Shown: positions 21,081 to 29,732 of the stretch, one piece after another | How the letters are laid out: every line of letters starts with the position of its first letter | Numbering within the stretch: position 1 is the first letter of the stretch | Source of the DNA: Rhizobium sp. Root274 | GTDB taxonomy: Bacteria; Pseudomonadota; Alphaproteobacteria; Rhizobiales; Rhizobiaceae | NCBI RefSeq assembly: GCF_001429245.1 | Contig: NZ_LMJE01000008.1 | Location: forward strand, 186,001-250,000 | Reading direction: 5' to 3' | Length of the DNA stretch: 64,000 nt | Position numbers and translations under genes: made by a program | The notes under the pieces: generated by a model | What the model was told of the DNA's origin: nothing | Databases searched by the model: none | What the model saw: the letters and a program-made list of their open reading frames with translations, nothing else

Positions 21081-22292
21081 TCAGACTGCTTTGTTCTTGT
21101 TGTAAACGTCGAAGAAGACAGCAGCCAAAAGCACGAGGCCCTTGATGAGCTGCTGGTAGTCGATGCCGATACCCATGATCGACATGCCATTGTTCATGAC
21201 ACCCATGATGAAGGCGCCGATGACTGCACCGGTGATCTTGCCAACGCCGCCGGACGCCGAGGCACCGCCGATAAAGCAGGCCGCGATGACGTCGAGTTCG
21301 AAGCCGACGCCTGCCTTCGGGGTTGCCGAATTGAGGCGGGCGGCGATGATCATGCCAGCGAGAGCGGCAAGCACACCCATGTTGACGAAGGTCAGGAAGA
21401 CCAGGCGTTCGGTGTTGATGCCCGAGAGCTTGGCCGCCTTCTCGTTGCCGCCCAGTGCGTAGATCCGGCGACCGATGGTCGTGCGGGACGTGACGAACGA
21501 ATAGAGCGCGATCAGAATGCCCATGACGACGAGGACGTTCGGCAGGCCGCGATAGGTGGCGAGCTGGTAGCCGAGGAAGATGGCGACCGCGCTGATGATG
21601 CCCATCTGAGCGACGAAGAACACAAATGGCTCGTTTTCGCTGCCGTGCTCATCGTTCAGCCTACGATTCTTCATGCCCGAATAAATGGCCAGGGCGACGA
21701 GAGCGACGACGGCGATGATCGCGACATGGTTCGCGATGCCAGTCACCGCAGTGTCGGTCAGCGGCAGAAAATCCGGAATAAAGCCCGTGGAGAGCAGGGT
21801 GAATTCCTTCGGGAACGGACCGATCGGGCGACCACCTAGCGCAACATAGGTCAGGCCGCGGAAGACGAGCATGCCGGCGAGCGTGACGATGAAGGACGGG
21901 ATCTTCTGATAGGCAACCCAGTAGCCCTGAGCCGCACCCATGGCAGCGCCCAGCACCAGACACAGCGGCACGACCAAGGCGAAATGCCAGCCCCATTTGA
22001 CCAGCATGATCGCCGATATGCCGCCGATGAAGGCGACGATCGAGCCGACGGAGAGGTCGATATGGCCTGCGACGATGATCAGCAGCATGCCCAGCGCCAT
22101 GATGACGATGAACGAGTTCTGCAGGACGAGGTTGGTGATGTTGACCGGCCGGAACAGCACGCCGCCGGTCAGCACCTGGAACAGCACCATGATGACGACG
22201 AGCGCGAGCAGAAGGCCGTATTCGCGGATGTTCTTGCGCAGGTAATCACCCACGGAGACCTTGGGGGTTTCGGTTCTTGTATCGATGGCCAT
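21081..22292 (-). CDS. gguB: Sugar ABC transporter permease GguB
   Basis: RbsC/XylH-type membrane subunit of the sugar importer that pairs with GguA and ChvE. 403 aa with about ten hydrophobic helices. The family segment GHIDLSVGSIVAF lies near residue 90, and the cytoplasmic coupling region GGNEKAAKLSGIN near residue 285. The start overlaps the gguA stop at a single base, so the two are translationally coupled. Longer than typical RbsC (about 320 aa), as usual for the XylH/GguB group with its extra loops. Confidence 0.93.
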   Translation of the reverse strand: MAIDTRTETPKVSVGDYLRKNIREYGLLLALVVIMVLFQVLTGGVLFRPVNITNLVLQNSFIVIMALGMLLIIVAGHIDLSVGSIVAFIGGISAIMLVKWGWHFALVVPLCLVLGAAMGAAQGYWVAYQKIPSFIVTLAGMLVFRGLTYVALGGRPIGPFPKEFTLLSTGFIPDFLPLTDTAVTGIANHVAIIAVVALVALAIYSGMKNRRLNDEHGSENEPFVFFVAQMGIISAVAIFLGYQLATYRGLPNVLVVMGILIALYSFVTSRTTIGRRIYALGGNEKAAKLSGINTERLVFLTFVNMGVLAALAGMIIAARLNSATPKAGVGFELDVIAACFIGGASASGGVGKITGAVIGAFIMGVMNNGMSIMGIGIDYQQLIKGLVLLAAVFFDVYNKNKAV

Positions 22293-23827
22293 TAGTTTTT
22301 CTCCCCAGAGCGCATGATGGCACGCATGATGGACTCTTGGCTTGCTTCTTCCTTGGACAGTTCGGCTACGATGCGCCCTTCGTTCATGACGTAGATGCGA
22401 TCGCAGGTTCCGAGCAGTTCGGGCATCTCCGAGGAGATCATCAGGATGCCCTTACCTTCGGCGGCAAGCTGGTTGATGATGGTGTAGATTTCGAACTTGG
22501 CGCCGACATCGATGCCGCGTGTGGGTTCGTCTAGAATGAGCACTTCCGGATTGGTGAAAAGCCATTTCGACAGAACGACCTTCTGCTGGTTGCCACCCGA
22601 AAGGTTGACTGCCTCCTGATAGATGGAATGCGAGCGGATGCGCAGCTTCTGGCGATAGTCTGTGGCGACCTTGGCTTCCTTCCGGTCGTCGATGACTGCA
22701 CCGTTGGAAACGCCATTCAGGTTGGCCAGAGTGGTGTTTTCCTTGATGTTGTTCTGCAGGACCAGGCCAAGATGCTTTCGGTCTTCAGTCACATAGGCAA
22801 GCCCGGCATCGATGGCCTTGGGGATTGTCGAAACATCCACCGGCTTTCCGCGCATCAGCACTTCGCCGGTGATCTTGTGACCCCAGGACTTGCCAAAAAC
22901 GCTCATGGCGGTTTCGGTGCGGCCGGCGCCCATGAGACCGGCTATGCCGACAACTTCACCGGCGCGAACATTAAAGGCGACGTCGTGCAGGAACTGGCGG
23001 TCGCGGTGGTTCTGGTGGAAGACGTTCCAGTTCTTCACTTCCAGCAGCACGTCGCCGATCTTCGGGTCGCGCGGCGGATAGCGGTCTTCCATGTCACGGC
23101 CGACCATGCCCTTGATGATCCGGTCTTCCGTGATTTCCTGGGTATGACAGTCGAGCGTCTCGACCGTGCCGCCATCACGCAAAATGGTGATCTGATCGGC
23201 AACCTTGCGGATTTCGTTGAGCTTGTGGGAGATGATGATCGAGGTCATGCCCTGCTTGCGGAATTCCATCAAGAGGGTGAGCAGGGCGTCAGAGTCGGTC
23301 TCGTTGAGCGAGGCGGTCGGCTCGTCCAGGATCAGCAGGCGAACCTTCTTCGACAGCGCCTTAGCGATTTCAACCAGCTGCTGCTTGCCGACGCCGATAT
23401 CGGTGATGCGGGTAGATGGGCTGTCCTTCAGGCCGACCTTCGCCAGCAGCTCTTTCGTCCGCGCAAAGGTCTGGGGCCACTGAATGACGCCACTATTGGC
23501 AATTTCGTTGCCGAGGAAGATGTTTTCCGCAATCGACAGGAGCGGCACGAGAGCCAGTTCCTGGTGGATGATGATGATGCCGAGCTCTTCGCTGTTCGAA
23601 ATTGTGCTGAAGCGACGGACCTCACCATCATAGAAGATGTCGCCATCATAGGTTCCGGCAGGATAAACGCCGCTGAGCACCTTCATCAGGGTGGACTTGC
23701 CGGCACCGTTTTCGCCGACGAGAGCGTGAATTTCGCCCTCGCGCACCTTGAAGCTGACATTGTCCAGGGCTTTGACGCCCGGAAATGTCTTTGTGATGCC
23801 GCGCATCTCGAGAATGATGTTGTCCAT
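22292..23827 (-). CDS. gguA: Sugar ABC transporter ATP-binding protein GguA
   Basis: Double-ATPase subunit (511 aa) of the CUT2 sugar importer family. The first domain has GENGAGKST (38-46). The second has a degenerate Walker A region around [10 protein letters not shown] and the intact signature [15 protein letters not shown] with [10 protein letters not shown]. The start at 23827 gives [18 protein letters not shown], matching the family; longer in-frame readings are rich in Ser/Arg/Pro and unsupported. It is separated from chvE by 115 bases containing strong hairpins. Confidence 0.94.
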   Translation of the reverse strand: MDNIILEMRGITKTFPGVKALDNVSFKVREGEIHALVGENGAGKSTLMKVLSGVYPAGTYDGDIFYDGEVRRFSTISNSEELGIIIIHQELALVPLLSIAENIFLGNEIANSGVIQWPQTFARTKELLAKVGLKDSPSTRITDIGVGKQQLVEIAKALSKKVRLLILDEPTASLNETDSDALLTLLMEFRKQGMTSIIISHKLNEIRKVADQITILRDGGTVETLDCHTQEITEDRIIKGMVGRDMEDRYPPRDPKIGDVLLEVKNWNVFHQNHRDRQFLHDVAFNVRAGEVVGIAGLMGAGRTETAMSVFGKSWGHKITGEVLMRGKPVDVSTIPKAIDAGLAYVTEDRKHLGLVLQNNIKENTTLANLNGVSNGAVIDDRKEAKVATDYRQKLRIRSHSIYQEAVNLSGGNQQKVVLSKWLFTNPEVLILDEPTRGIDVGAKFEIYTIINQLAAEGKGILMISSEMPELLGTCDRIYVMNEGRIVAELSKEEASQESIMRAIMRSGEKN

Positions 23828-23843
23828 GGGCAGAATTCCGGCA

Positions 23844-23925
23844 GCCTTTGGCGACACGTGTCCAGCCAAAGGCGCGAGCTCCTTAAATGCGTATAGAAAA
23901 TGGGTCCGCGATAACTCGCGGACCC
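23844..23925 (-). terminator. Two intercistronic hairpins between chvE and gguA
   Basis: Reading from chvE, the first hairpin is a 9-bp stem GGGTCCGCG/CGCGGACCC (23902-23925, six-base loop) followed by ATTTTC on the minus strand. The second is a 9-bp stem GCCTTTGGC/GCCAAAGGC (23844-23873). The first resembles a weak intrinsic terminator. Such elements commonly let the binding-protein gene be expressed above the transporter genes, either by partial termination or by stabilising the 3' end of the chvE message. Confidence 0.6.
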
Positions 23926-23942
23926 GAGAGTGACCCGAAGGA

Positions 23943-25013
23943 TCAGTTGTCGATCTGGTCGGCCGTGTAGTAACCGGCGCCGACGAGAACGTCCTTGGCA
24001 TTGGCCTTGTCAACAGCAACCGGCTTCAGCAGGTAAGACGGAACGACCTTGACACCGTTGTTGTAGGTCTTTTCGTCGTTAACTTCAGGCGTCTTGCCAC
24101 CCATGATCGCGTCGACCATGGTGACGGCAACCTTTGCCAGCTCGCGGGTGTCCTTGAAGACGGTTGAGTACTGTTCGTCAGCCAGGATCGACTTGACGGA
24201 CGGCAGTTCGGCGTCCTGACCGGTGACGACCGGCATGGTCATGTCGCCAGAACCGTAGCCAACGCCCTTCAGAGCCGACAGGATACCGATCGACAGGCCG
24301 TCATACGGAGACAGAGCGCCGTGCAGCTTGTCTTCGGTGTAGGTCGAGGACAGCAGGTTTTCCATGCGAGCCTGGGCGACCGTGCCGTCCCAACGCAGCG
24401 TGCCAACCTGGTCCATGCCCATCTGGCCGGACTTGATGACGATGTCGCCGCTGTCGATCAGGGGCTGCAGAACCGACATTGCGCCGTCATAGAAGAAGAA
24501 GGCGTTGTTGTCGTCCGGCGAACCGCCGAAGAGTTCGACGTTCCACGGCTTGGTGTCCGGGAACTTTGCCTTCAGGCCGTTGACGAGGCTGGTGGCCTGG
24601 AGAACGCCAACCTGGAAATTGTCGAACGTGGCGTAGTAGTCGACGTTGCCCGAATCGCGGATCAGGCGGTCATAGGCGATGACCTTGACGCCGGCATCAG
24701 CAGCCTTCTGCAGAATGTCGGAGAGGGTCGTGCCGTCAATCGCGCCGATGACGAGAACCTTGGCACCCTTGGTGACCATGTTTTCGATCTGGGCGAGCTG
24801 GTTCGGGATATCGTCGTCAGCGAACTGCAGGTCCGGCGTATAGCCAGCTTCCTTGAACAGCTTTTCCATGGTCTCGCCGTCGGAGATCCAGCGGGTCGAG
24901 GTCTTGGTCGGCATGGAAATGCCGACGACGCCCTTGTCCTGTGCATAGGCGAAGGGTGTAAAGGATGCGATGCCGATTGCAAAAGATGCAATCAGGGCTC
25001 CAAGTTTCTTCAT
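23943..25013 (-). CDS. chvE: Periplasmic sugar-binding protein ChvE
   Basis: High-affinity periplasmic binding protein for galactose, glucose, arabinose and related sugars. It serves the GguAB importer and, in Agrobacterium, sugar chemotaxis and VirA-mediated virulence induction. 356 aa from the ATG at 25013. Signal peptide about 1-24 with cleavage after AYA. Stretches such as [30 protein letters not shown] and [15 protein letters not shown] are hallmark ChvE. Neighbours gguABC and divergent gbpR confirm orthology. No vir genes are in the window, so a virulence role cannot be claimed here. Confidence 0.96.
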   Translation of the reverse strand: MKKLGALIASFAIGIASFTPFAYAQDKGVVGISMPTKTSTRWISDGETMEKLFKEAGYTPDLQFADDDIPNQLAQIENMVTKGAKVLVIGAIDGTTLSDILQKAADAGVKVIAYDRLIRDSGNVDYYATFDNFQVGVLQATSLVNGLKAKFPDTKPWNVELFGGSPDDNNAFFFYDGAMSVLQPLIDSGDIVIKSGQMGMDQVGTLRWDGTVAQARMENLLSSTYTEDKLHGALSPYDGLSIGILSALKGVGYGSGDMTMPVVTGQDAELPSVKSILADEQYSTVFKDTRELAKVAVTMVDAIMGGKTPEVNDEKTYNNGVKVVPSYLLKPVAVDKANAKDVLVGAGYYTADQIDN

Positions 25014-25138
25014 GGTAACCTCCCTGGTCATACCGTGCGAGGCCAAGCTCCTCCTGGCACTCGCTGAAAAACAAGAACGAGCGGCTGACGCAGCAGCCCC
25101 CAGCTCCGTTGGGACTCTTATCCTGCCCCATATACCGA

Positions 25139-25155
25139 TCAAATGATTATTTTGA
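25139..25155. promoter_or_regulatory. Probable GbpR operator (LysR-type box) in chvE-gbpR intergenic region
   Basis: The 17-base inverted repeat TCAAA-N7-TTTGA lies between the divergent starts. On the minus strand it is followed by TTGATC, 16 bases and TAAGAG, a plausible -35/-10 pair for chvE, so the box abuts the -35 as expected for a LysR-type activator site. It also lies 32 bases ahead of the gbpR start, where it could serve autoregulation. Confidence 0.55.
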
Positions 25156-25186
25156 CTTTCTGCATACCGTAGTTGATATATTGTTC

Positions 25187-26125
25187 ATGTCCGAGAACCA
25201 TATTTACCGACTTCAGCCCAAACATTTCAGTCTCGTCAGCGCGATTGCCGAGCTTGGACAATTAAGCCTTGCTGCTCAGTCACTTGCGCTGACTCAACCC
25301 GCCGCATCCCGGATGTTGGGAGAGATCGAGCGCTATGTCGGCTCGCCAATTTTCATAAGAACACCGAAGGGGATGGAGCCGACGGCGGTCGGCAGCGCAC
25401 TCATCCGTCGGGCGCAAAATGTATTGGAGGAGATTCGCGAAGCAGGGCGGGAAGTGGATGCGATTCGGCGCGGCCTGACCGGCAAGGTGCGGGTCGGCGC
25501 CGTGACGGGTGGTGCGGTCGGCTATGTCGTTCCGGCCATCAAGGCATTGAAAGCCGAAGCCGCGACGGTCGATATCCATGTGGATGTCGCCTCCAGCGGC
25601 GAGATGATCCGAGACCTTCTGTCGGGACAATATGATTTCGTTCTGGGGCGGATACCGCCCGGGATCGATGCACGACAGTTTCACGTCGAAGGCGCCACGA
25701 TGGAGGAGGTCGAGATTGTGGTGCGGCGGACGCACCCGCTGGTCAATGTCGATCGCCTCAATCTTTCCGACATGGCACATTTTCCCTGGATCATGCAGGC
25801 GCCCGGCACGCCGCTCAGGCAAGCGGTCGAGAATGTGTTTATCGAAGAGGGCGCGCCAATTCCGCGCAATATCGTTAACACGACGTCTCTGCTCGTGATG
25901 ATCGCGATGCTGGCATCGTCCAATGCAATCGCGCCGATGTCGCGCGAAGTGTCAGACCTCCTCTGTCGGCAAACGCCCGTCGGCGATCTCTGCACCCTGC
26001 CGCTCGACACCCCGATCGTGGTTACGCCATACCACCTGATCACAGTGAACGGAAAACGGCTGTCACCGATCGCCGCACGGCTTAGGGATTTGCTCCTCAG
26101 TCGCTTCCTCAATCGCGGACGCTGA
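25187..26125 (+). CDS. gbpR: LysR-family regulator GbpR
   Basis: Divergent regulator of chvE-ggu, known in Agrobacterium to activate chvE in response to inducing sugars. 312 aa from the ATG at 25187. The N-terminal winged helix-turn-helix (about 11-70; LSLAAQSLALTQPAASRML) is followed by a LysR substrate-binding domain. A 26-residue upstream extension in the same frame would run through the promoter region and was rejected. The short 173-base shared promoter region holds a clear LysR-type palindrome. Confidence 0.93.
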   Translation: MSENHIYRLQPKHFSLVSAIAELGQLSLAAQSLALTQPAASRMLGEIERYVGSPIFIRTPKGMEPTAVGSALIRRAQNVLEEIREAGREVDAIRRGLTGKVRVGAVTGGAVGYVVPAIKALKAEAATVDIHVDVASSGEMIRDLLSGQYDFVLGRIPPGIDARQFHVEGATMEEVEIVVRRTHPLVNVDRLNLSDMAHFPWIMQAPGTPLRQAVENVFIEEGAPIPRNIVNTTSLLVMIAMLASSNAIAPMSREVSDLLCRQTPVGDLCTLPLDTPIVVTPYHLITVNGKRLSPIAARLRDLLLSRFLNRGR

Positions 26126-26214
26126 AGTCAGGTAATGGGCTCAGAGCTTGCAATTTGGGCCGTGTCAGGCACACTGTCATCCGACAGTCATGAATGAAAG
26201 CTCGAGGAGCATTG

Positions 26215-26613
26215 ATGACCGAGCAGCCCGAAGGGCAGCGTCAGGACGCCGAAGGCGCCGACAAAAGCCCTACAAGCGTGGTCGATCTGGGGATCTACCG
26301 ACAATCTCTCGATCCCCTCCCGGTCACGTTTCATCGCCGCGAGCTGGATGCCATCCTCTGGATCTATGGTCGCATGGTCGGGGAAGGTGACTGGCGCGAC
26401 TATGCCATCGACCATCTTAAGGACAAGGCGGTCTTCTCCGTTTTCAAGCGCGCGGGCGAGTATCCACTTTATCGCATCGAGAAGAACCCGAAGCTTGCGG
26501 CGAAACAAGGTGCCTTCGCCGTGGTCGCCACGGACGGGCGTATCCTGAAGCGCGGACATGACCTGAAGCAGGTGCTGAAAGTGTTCGACAAGAACCTCAA
26601 GGCGCTCGACTGA
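26215..26613 (+). CDS. DUF2794 family protein
   Basis: Alphaproteobacterial protein of unknown function, 132 aa from an ATG with a CGAGGAGC Shine-Dalgarno. It has no signal peptide or membrane helix. The core (VTFHRRELDAILWIYGRMV and WRDYAIDHLKD) is typical of the family, followed by a strand-rich half (LYRIEKNPKLAAKQG...VVATDGRILKRG). It converges on the GNAT gene with three bases between stops. No function can be assigned from context. Confidence 0.85.
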   Translation: MTEQPEGQRQDAEGADKSPTSVVDLGIYRQSLDPLPVTFHRRELDAILWIYGRMVGEGDWRDYAIDHLKDKAVFSVFKRAGEYPLYRIEKNPKLAAKQGAFAVVATDGRILKRGHDLKQVLKVFDKNLKALD

Positions 26614-26616
26614 CCG

Positions 26617-27168
26617 TCAGGCGAGTGTCCCTGGATAGCTTGAGAGGTCCGGGTTGCTGCTCTGGGCCTCACCAAGCGGTCTTTGCATGAAGATGGTGTC
26701 GAGCCACACGCCGTGTTTGAAGCCCGTGCCGTCAAGGCGGCCGGCTACGGAGAAACCGCAGGAGCGGTGGACGGCGACGGATGCTTCGCTTGCACCTCCA
26801 ACGACCGCAACCATTTGTCGGAAACCGAGGGCCTCACAGCGTAACACCAGCGCCTTGAGGAGCGCTTTCCCGACCCCCAGGCCACGCGCCTGCTCGGCAA
26901 CATAGATCGAATCTTCGACCAGCCAGCGATAGGCAGGTCTCGTGCGAAAAGCCGACGCATAGGCATAGCCGAGCAAAGTGTCCGCCTCGTCTACCGCTGC
27001 GATATAGGGATATCCCTTCGCGGTGATTGCCTTGAAGCGTGCCGTCATTTCGTCGAGATCCGGCGGCACGAGTTCATAACTTGCGGTGCCGTTGAGGACG
27101 GCATCGGCATAGATGGCCGTGACCGAAGGGAGATCTTCAGGCGTCAGATCGCGAATGGAAAGGACCAT
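26617..27168 (-). CDS. GNAT family N-acetyltransferase (phosphinothricin/methionine-sulfoximine acetyltransferase-like)
   Basis: Acetyl-CoA-dependent N-acetyltransferase, 183 aa from the ATG at 27168 (GGAG six bases upstream); an ATG at 27180 is also possible. The acetyl-CoA loop is QARGLGVGKALL (R/Q-x-x-G-x-G/A). The N-terminal pattern IRDLTPEDLPSVTAIYADAV, the SYELVPPDLDEM stretch and C-terminal GFSVAGRLDGTGFKHGVWLDTIFMQ mark the Pat/MddA-type subgroup, which acetylates toxic glutamate analogues. Substrate here is unproven. Monocistronic and divergent from the structured-RNA/asd region. Confidence 0.85.
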   Translation of the reverse strand: MVLSIRDLTPEDLPSVTAIYADAVLNGTASYELVPPDLDEMTARFKAITAKGYPYIAAVDEADTLLGYAYASAFRTRPAYRWLVEDSIYVAEQARGLGVGKALLKALVLRCEALGFRQMVAVVGGASEASVAVHRSCGFSVAGRLDGTGFKHGVWLDTIFMQRPLGEAQSSNPDLSSYPGTLA

Positions 27169-27314
27169 GCAGTGCTCCATGGGAAAGGCATCTTGTTCCA
27201 TGAGTGCGACCACTGGGCAAGCCTGGGAATGTCACAGGGACAGAGACCCTTGCCTTCCTGACTTCCACTGACTCCAATGCTCGTCGTTTTCGGCGGCTGT
27301 GCCCTGCGCGCGGC

Positions 27315-27342
27315 TTGACTCGACGCAAAAACCTTGTAATCC
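27315..27342 (+). promoter_or_regulatory. Candidate sigma-70 type promoter ahead of structured RNA/asd
   Basis: TTGACT (27315-27320), a 16-base spacer and TAATCC (27337-27342). A transcript would start at about 27349, very close to the 5' edge of the predicted RNA fold, and would otherwise give asd a leader of about 250 bases. Confidence 0.35.
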
Positions 27343-27343
27343 C

Positions 27344-27500
27344 TCGCCGCGAAGAGGAATTCGGTTCATGCACGCTTTCGGGCAGTCCTTTGCGGTCTCA
27401 AACCACCTGCAGCAACCCGCTGCCGGTGGCGCATGCATTTCTCTCGCATCCACGACCAAGGCCAAAACGACGACGAAAACCGTCTGACGTCTTCGGCCAC
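27344..27500 (+). ncRNA. Candidate structured RNA, possibly 6S (SsrS) RNA
   Basis: The 428-base gap between the GNAT gene and asd can fold into one long irregular rod of about 155 bases. The closing stem pairs GCC plus GAAGA (27346-27355, two-base bulge) with TCTTCGGC (27490-27497). Inner helices are CGGTT (27362-27366) with AACCG (27478-27482), and CCTT..GGTC (27387-27397) with GACCAAGG (27454-27461). The apex is CCACC-T-GCAGC / GCTGC-C-GGTGG (27403-27429, five-base loop). Size and rod-with-bubbles shape match 6S RNA, and some segments (GGGCAGTCC, GTGGCGC, GCATGC) resemble the E. coli molecule. A covariance search would decide; a cis-acting asd leader is the main alternative. Confidence 0.42.
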
Positions 27501-27508
27501 CGCTCTCT

Positions 27509-27525
27509 CCCCGGCACGGCCGGGG
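27509..27525 (+). other. Hairpin upstream of asd
   Basis: CCCCGGC-ACG-GCCGGGG is a perfect 7-bp GC stem with a three-base loop, nine bases after the end of the predicted RNA and 72 bases before asd. There is no T-run after it, so it is either a weak stop/processing barrier for the RNA or part of the asd leader. Confidence 0.4.
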
Positions 27526-27596
27526 ACAGGTAAGGCTGCGCACCCTCGCAGGCTTCCTCCTCACCATCCGCGGAGAGACAGAAAGAGAGCATTGAC

Positions 27597-28631
27597 ATGG
27601 GTTTCAAGATTGCAGTCGTAGGCGCCACCGGCAATGTCGGTCGCGAAATGCTGAACATCCTCTCCGAACGCGGTTTTCCGGCATCGGAAGTCGTCGCACT
27701 GGCGTCGGCCCGCTCGCAAGGCACCGAAGTCTCGTTCGGCGACAAGGTTCTCAAGGTGCAGAACCTTGAGCATTACGACTTCTCCAACACCGATGTTTGC
27801 CTGATGTCGGCCGGCGGCACGATCTCGCAGAAGTGGTCCCCGAAGATCGGCGCACAGGGCTGCGTCGTCATCGACAACTCGTCCGCCTGGCGCTACGACG
27901 CCGACGTGCCACTGATCGTTCCGGAAGTGAACCCGGATGCGGTGGTCGACTTCAAGAAGCGCAATATCATTGCAAACCCGAATTGCTCGACGGCTCAGCT
28001 TGTCGTCGCGCTGAAGCCGCTGCATGATTTCGCCAAGATCAAGCGCGTCGTCGTCTCGACCTACCAGTCGGTATCCGGTGCCGGCAAGGAAGGCATGGAC
28101 GAACTCTTTACCCAGACCCGCGCCGTGTTCGTTGCCGATCCGGTCGAATCGAAGAAGTTCACCAAGCGCATTGCCTTCAACGTCATTCCGCACATCGATA
28201 GCTTCATGGAAGATGGCTACACGAAGGAAGAGTGGAAGGTTCTCGCCGAAACCAAGAAGATGCTGGATCCGAAGATCAAGGTGACCTGCACCGCCGTGCG
28301 CGTTCCGGTCTTCATCGGCCATTCGGAATCGGTCAACATCGAGTTCGAAAACGAAATCACTGCCGACCAGGCGCGCGACATCCTGCGCGAAGCGCCGGGT
28401 TGCCTCGTCATCGACAAGCATGAGAACGGTGGCTACATCACCCCGGTCGAATGCGCCGGTGAAGACGCGACCTACATCTCGCGTATCCGCGAAGACGCGA
28501 CGGTCGAAAACGGTCTCAACATGTGGGTCGTTTCCGACAACCTGCGTAAGGGTGCAGCACTCAACGCGATCCAGATCGCCGAACTGCTGGTGAACCGGGG
28601 CCTGATCGCACCTCGCGCCGGCGCCAACTGA
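27597..28631 (+). CDS. asd: Aspartate-semialdehyde dehydrogenase
   Basis: Reduces aspartyl phosphate to aspartate semialdehyde for lysine/diaminopimelate, threonine and methionine synthesis. 344 aa. The NADP-binding GATGNVGREML is at residues 9-19. The active-site cysteine is C130 in NPNCSTAQL, and the substrate loop near residue 157 is present. Start is an ATG preceded by AGAAAGAGAG. Upstream lies the structured gap described separately. Another lysine/DAP-pathway gene, dapF, is elsewhere in the window, so they are not an operon. Confidence 0.96.
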   Translation: MGFKIAVVGATGNVGREMLNILSERGFPASEVVALASARSQGTEVSFGDKVLKVQNLEHYDFSNTDVCLMSAGGTISQKWSPKIGAQGCVVIDNSSAWRYDADVPLIVPEVNPDAVVDFKKRNIIANPNCSTAQLVVALKPLHDFAKIKRVVVSTYQSVSGAGKEGMDELFTQTRAVFVADPVESKKFTKRIAFNVIPHIDSFMEDGYTKEEWKVLAETKKMLDPKIKVTCTAVRVPVFIGHSESVNIEFENEITADQARDILREAPGCLVIDKHENGGYITPVECAGEDATYISRIREDATVENGLNMWVVSDNLRKGAALNAIQIAELLVNRGLIAPRAGAN

Positions 28632-28645
28632 TCGCATCTTGACGA

Positions 28646-28668
28646 CCGCCCGGCGTCTAGCCGGGCGG
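28646..28668 (+). terminator. Strong hairpin downstream of asd
   Basis: Perfect 9-bp stem CCGCCCGGC/GCCGGGCGG with loop GTCTA, 15 bases after the asd stop. It is followed by AAAACCC rather than a T-run, so it is either a non-canonical terminator or an mRNA-stabilising hairpin. Confidence 0.45.
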
Positions 28669-28802
28669 AAAACCCTTCTGTCTCATGCGAATGTGATCCA
28701 CTTTGAGGCACGAGCTGCGCTTCATTAGGGGTTGATTGATGACAGGATGTTGTTTCGCTGCCATGGTGCGCCCCACTCAAAACAGTCAATGACGAGGCCT
28801 TG

Positions 28803-29624
28803 ATGCGACTGAACTTCACATTGTCCGCAGCCCTGATTTCAGTGGTTTCCATATTCGCTGGCTCGGGCTCGGCATTCGCTGCCGCCTGTAGCAGCACCTC
28901 CGCCGGCTTTGAGCAATGGACGGAAGCGTTCAAGGAACAGGCGGCCGGTGCCGGCTTCAGCCAGCGCATGCTCGACCAGGTCTTCAGCTCCGTCAGCTAC
29001 AGTCGCAGCACGATCAGCGCAGACCGCGGTCAGAAGAGCTTCAAGCTCTCATTCGACCAGTTCATGCAGAAGCGCGGCGGGCAGACCATCATCAGCCGCG
29101 GCAAGGGCATGAAGAAGAGCAATGCTGCTCTCTTCGCCAAGATCGAGCGCCAGTATGGCGTTCCGGCGGGTCCGCTGATTGCCATCTGGGGCATGGAAAC
29201 CGGCTTCGGTTCCTTCCTCGGCAAGGAGCACACCCTGTCCGCAGTGACAACGCTTGCCTTCGACTGCCGCCGCAGCGAGTTCTTCACCGATCAGCTTTAT
29301 GCGGCGCTTGAACTCGTCCAGGCCGGAAATCTCGACATCAACGCCAAGGGTGCTGCACACGGCGAAATCGGACAGACGCAGTTCCTGCCGCGCAACGTCG
29401 TTCGCTTCGGTGCCGATGGAGACGGCGATCGCCACATCGACCTCGTGCATTCGAGGGCCGATGCATTGGCCTCGACGGCGAATTTCCTGAAGGGTCATGG
29501 CTGGCAGGCCGGTGCCGGCTATCAGCAGGGCGAACCGAATTTTGCTGCGATCCAGGGATGGAATGCGGCGACCGTATACCAGCAGGCCATTGCCTATATC
29601 GGTGCTCGTATCGACGCCGAATAA
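28803..29624 (+). CDS. Lytic murein transglycosylase, MltB-like
   Basis: Cleaves peptidoglycan glycan strands to 1,6-anhydromuropeptides in the periplasm. 273 aa. Signal peptide about 1-27 (cleavage after AFAA); no lipobox is obvious despite a cysteine at about residue 29. The catalytic glutamate is E132 in GMETGFGSF. A calcium-loop-like DGDGDRHIDL lies near residue 203, as in MltB. Start ATG follows a GAGG Shine-Dalgarno; an adjacent TTG is also in frame. Monocistronic. Confidence 0.9.
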   Translation: MRLNFTLSAALISVVSIFAGSGSAFAAACSSTSAGFEQWTEAFKEQAAGAGFSQRMLDQVFSSVSYSRSTISADRGQKSFKLSFDQFMQKRGGQTIISRGKGMKKSNAALFAKIERQYGVPAGPLIAIWGMETGFGSFLGKEHTLSAVTTLAFDCRRSEFFTDQLYAALELVQAGNLDINAKGAAHGEIGQTQFLPRNVVRFGADGDGDRHIDLVHSRADALASTANFLKGHGWQAGAGYQQGEPNFAAIQGWNAATVYQQAIAYIGARIDAE

Positions 29625-29732
29625 TTGGATACCGGCGCGACGGGGAGCCTGTCGCGCCAATCCACTCGACCAGAACTTAGCGCGTCATCACTGCCGAAAC
29701 TCCGAATCTAACGTGAAGAAGTATTCCGCGTC

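Noticed and set aside
22628..23896. Plus-strand open frame of about 420 codons opposite gguA
   Set aside because: Antisense shadow; the minus-strand ABC ATPase motifs are unambiguous.
23943..25013. Virulence-induction locus (chvE with vir genes)
   Set aside because: chvE orthologues occur widely in Rhizobiaceae for sugar uptake; no vir or T-DNA genes are in the window, so pathogenicity cannot be inferred.
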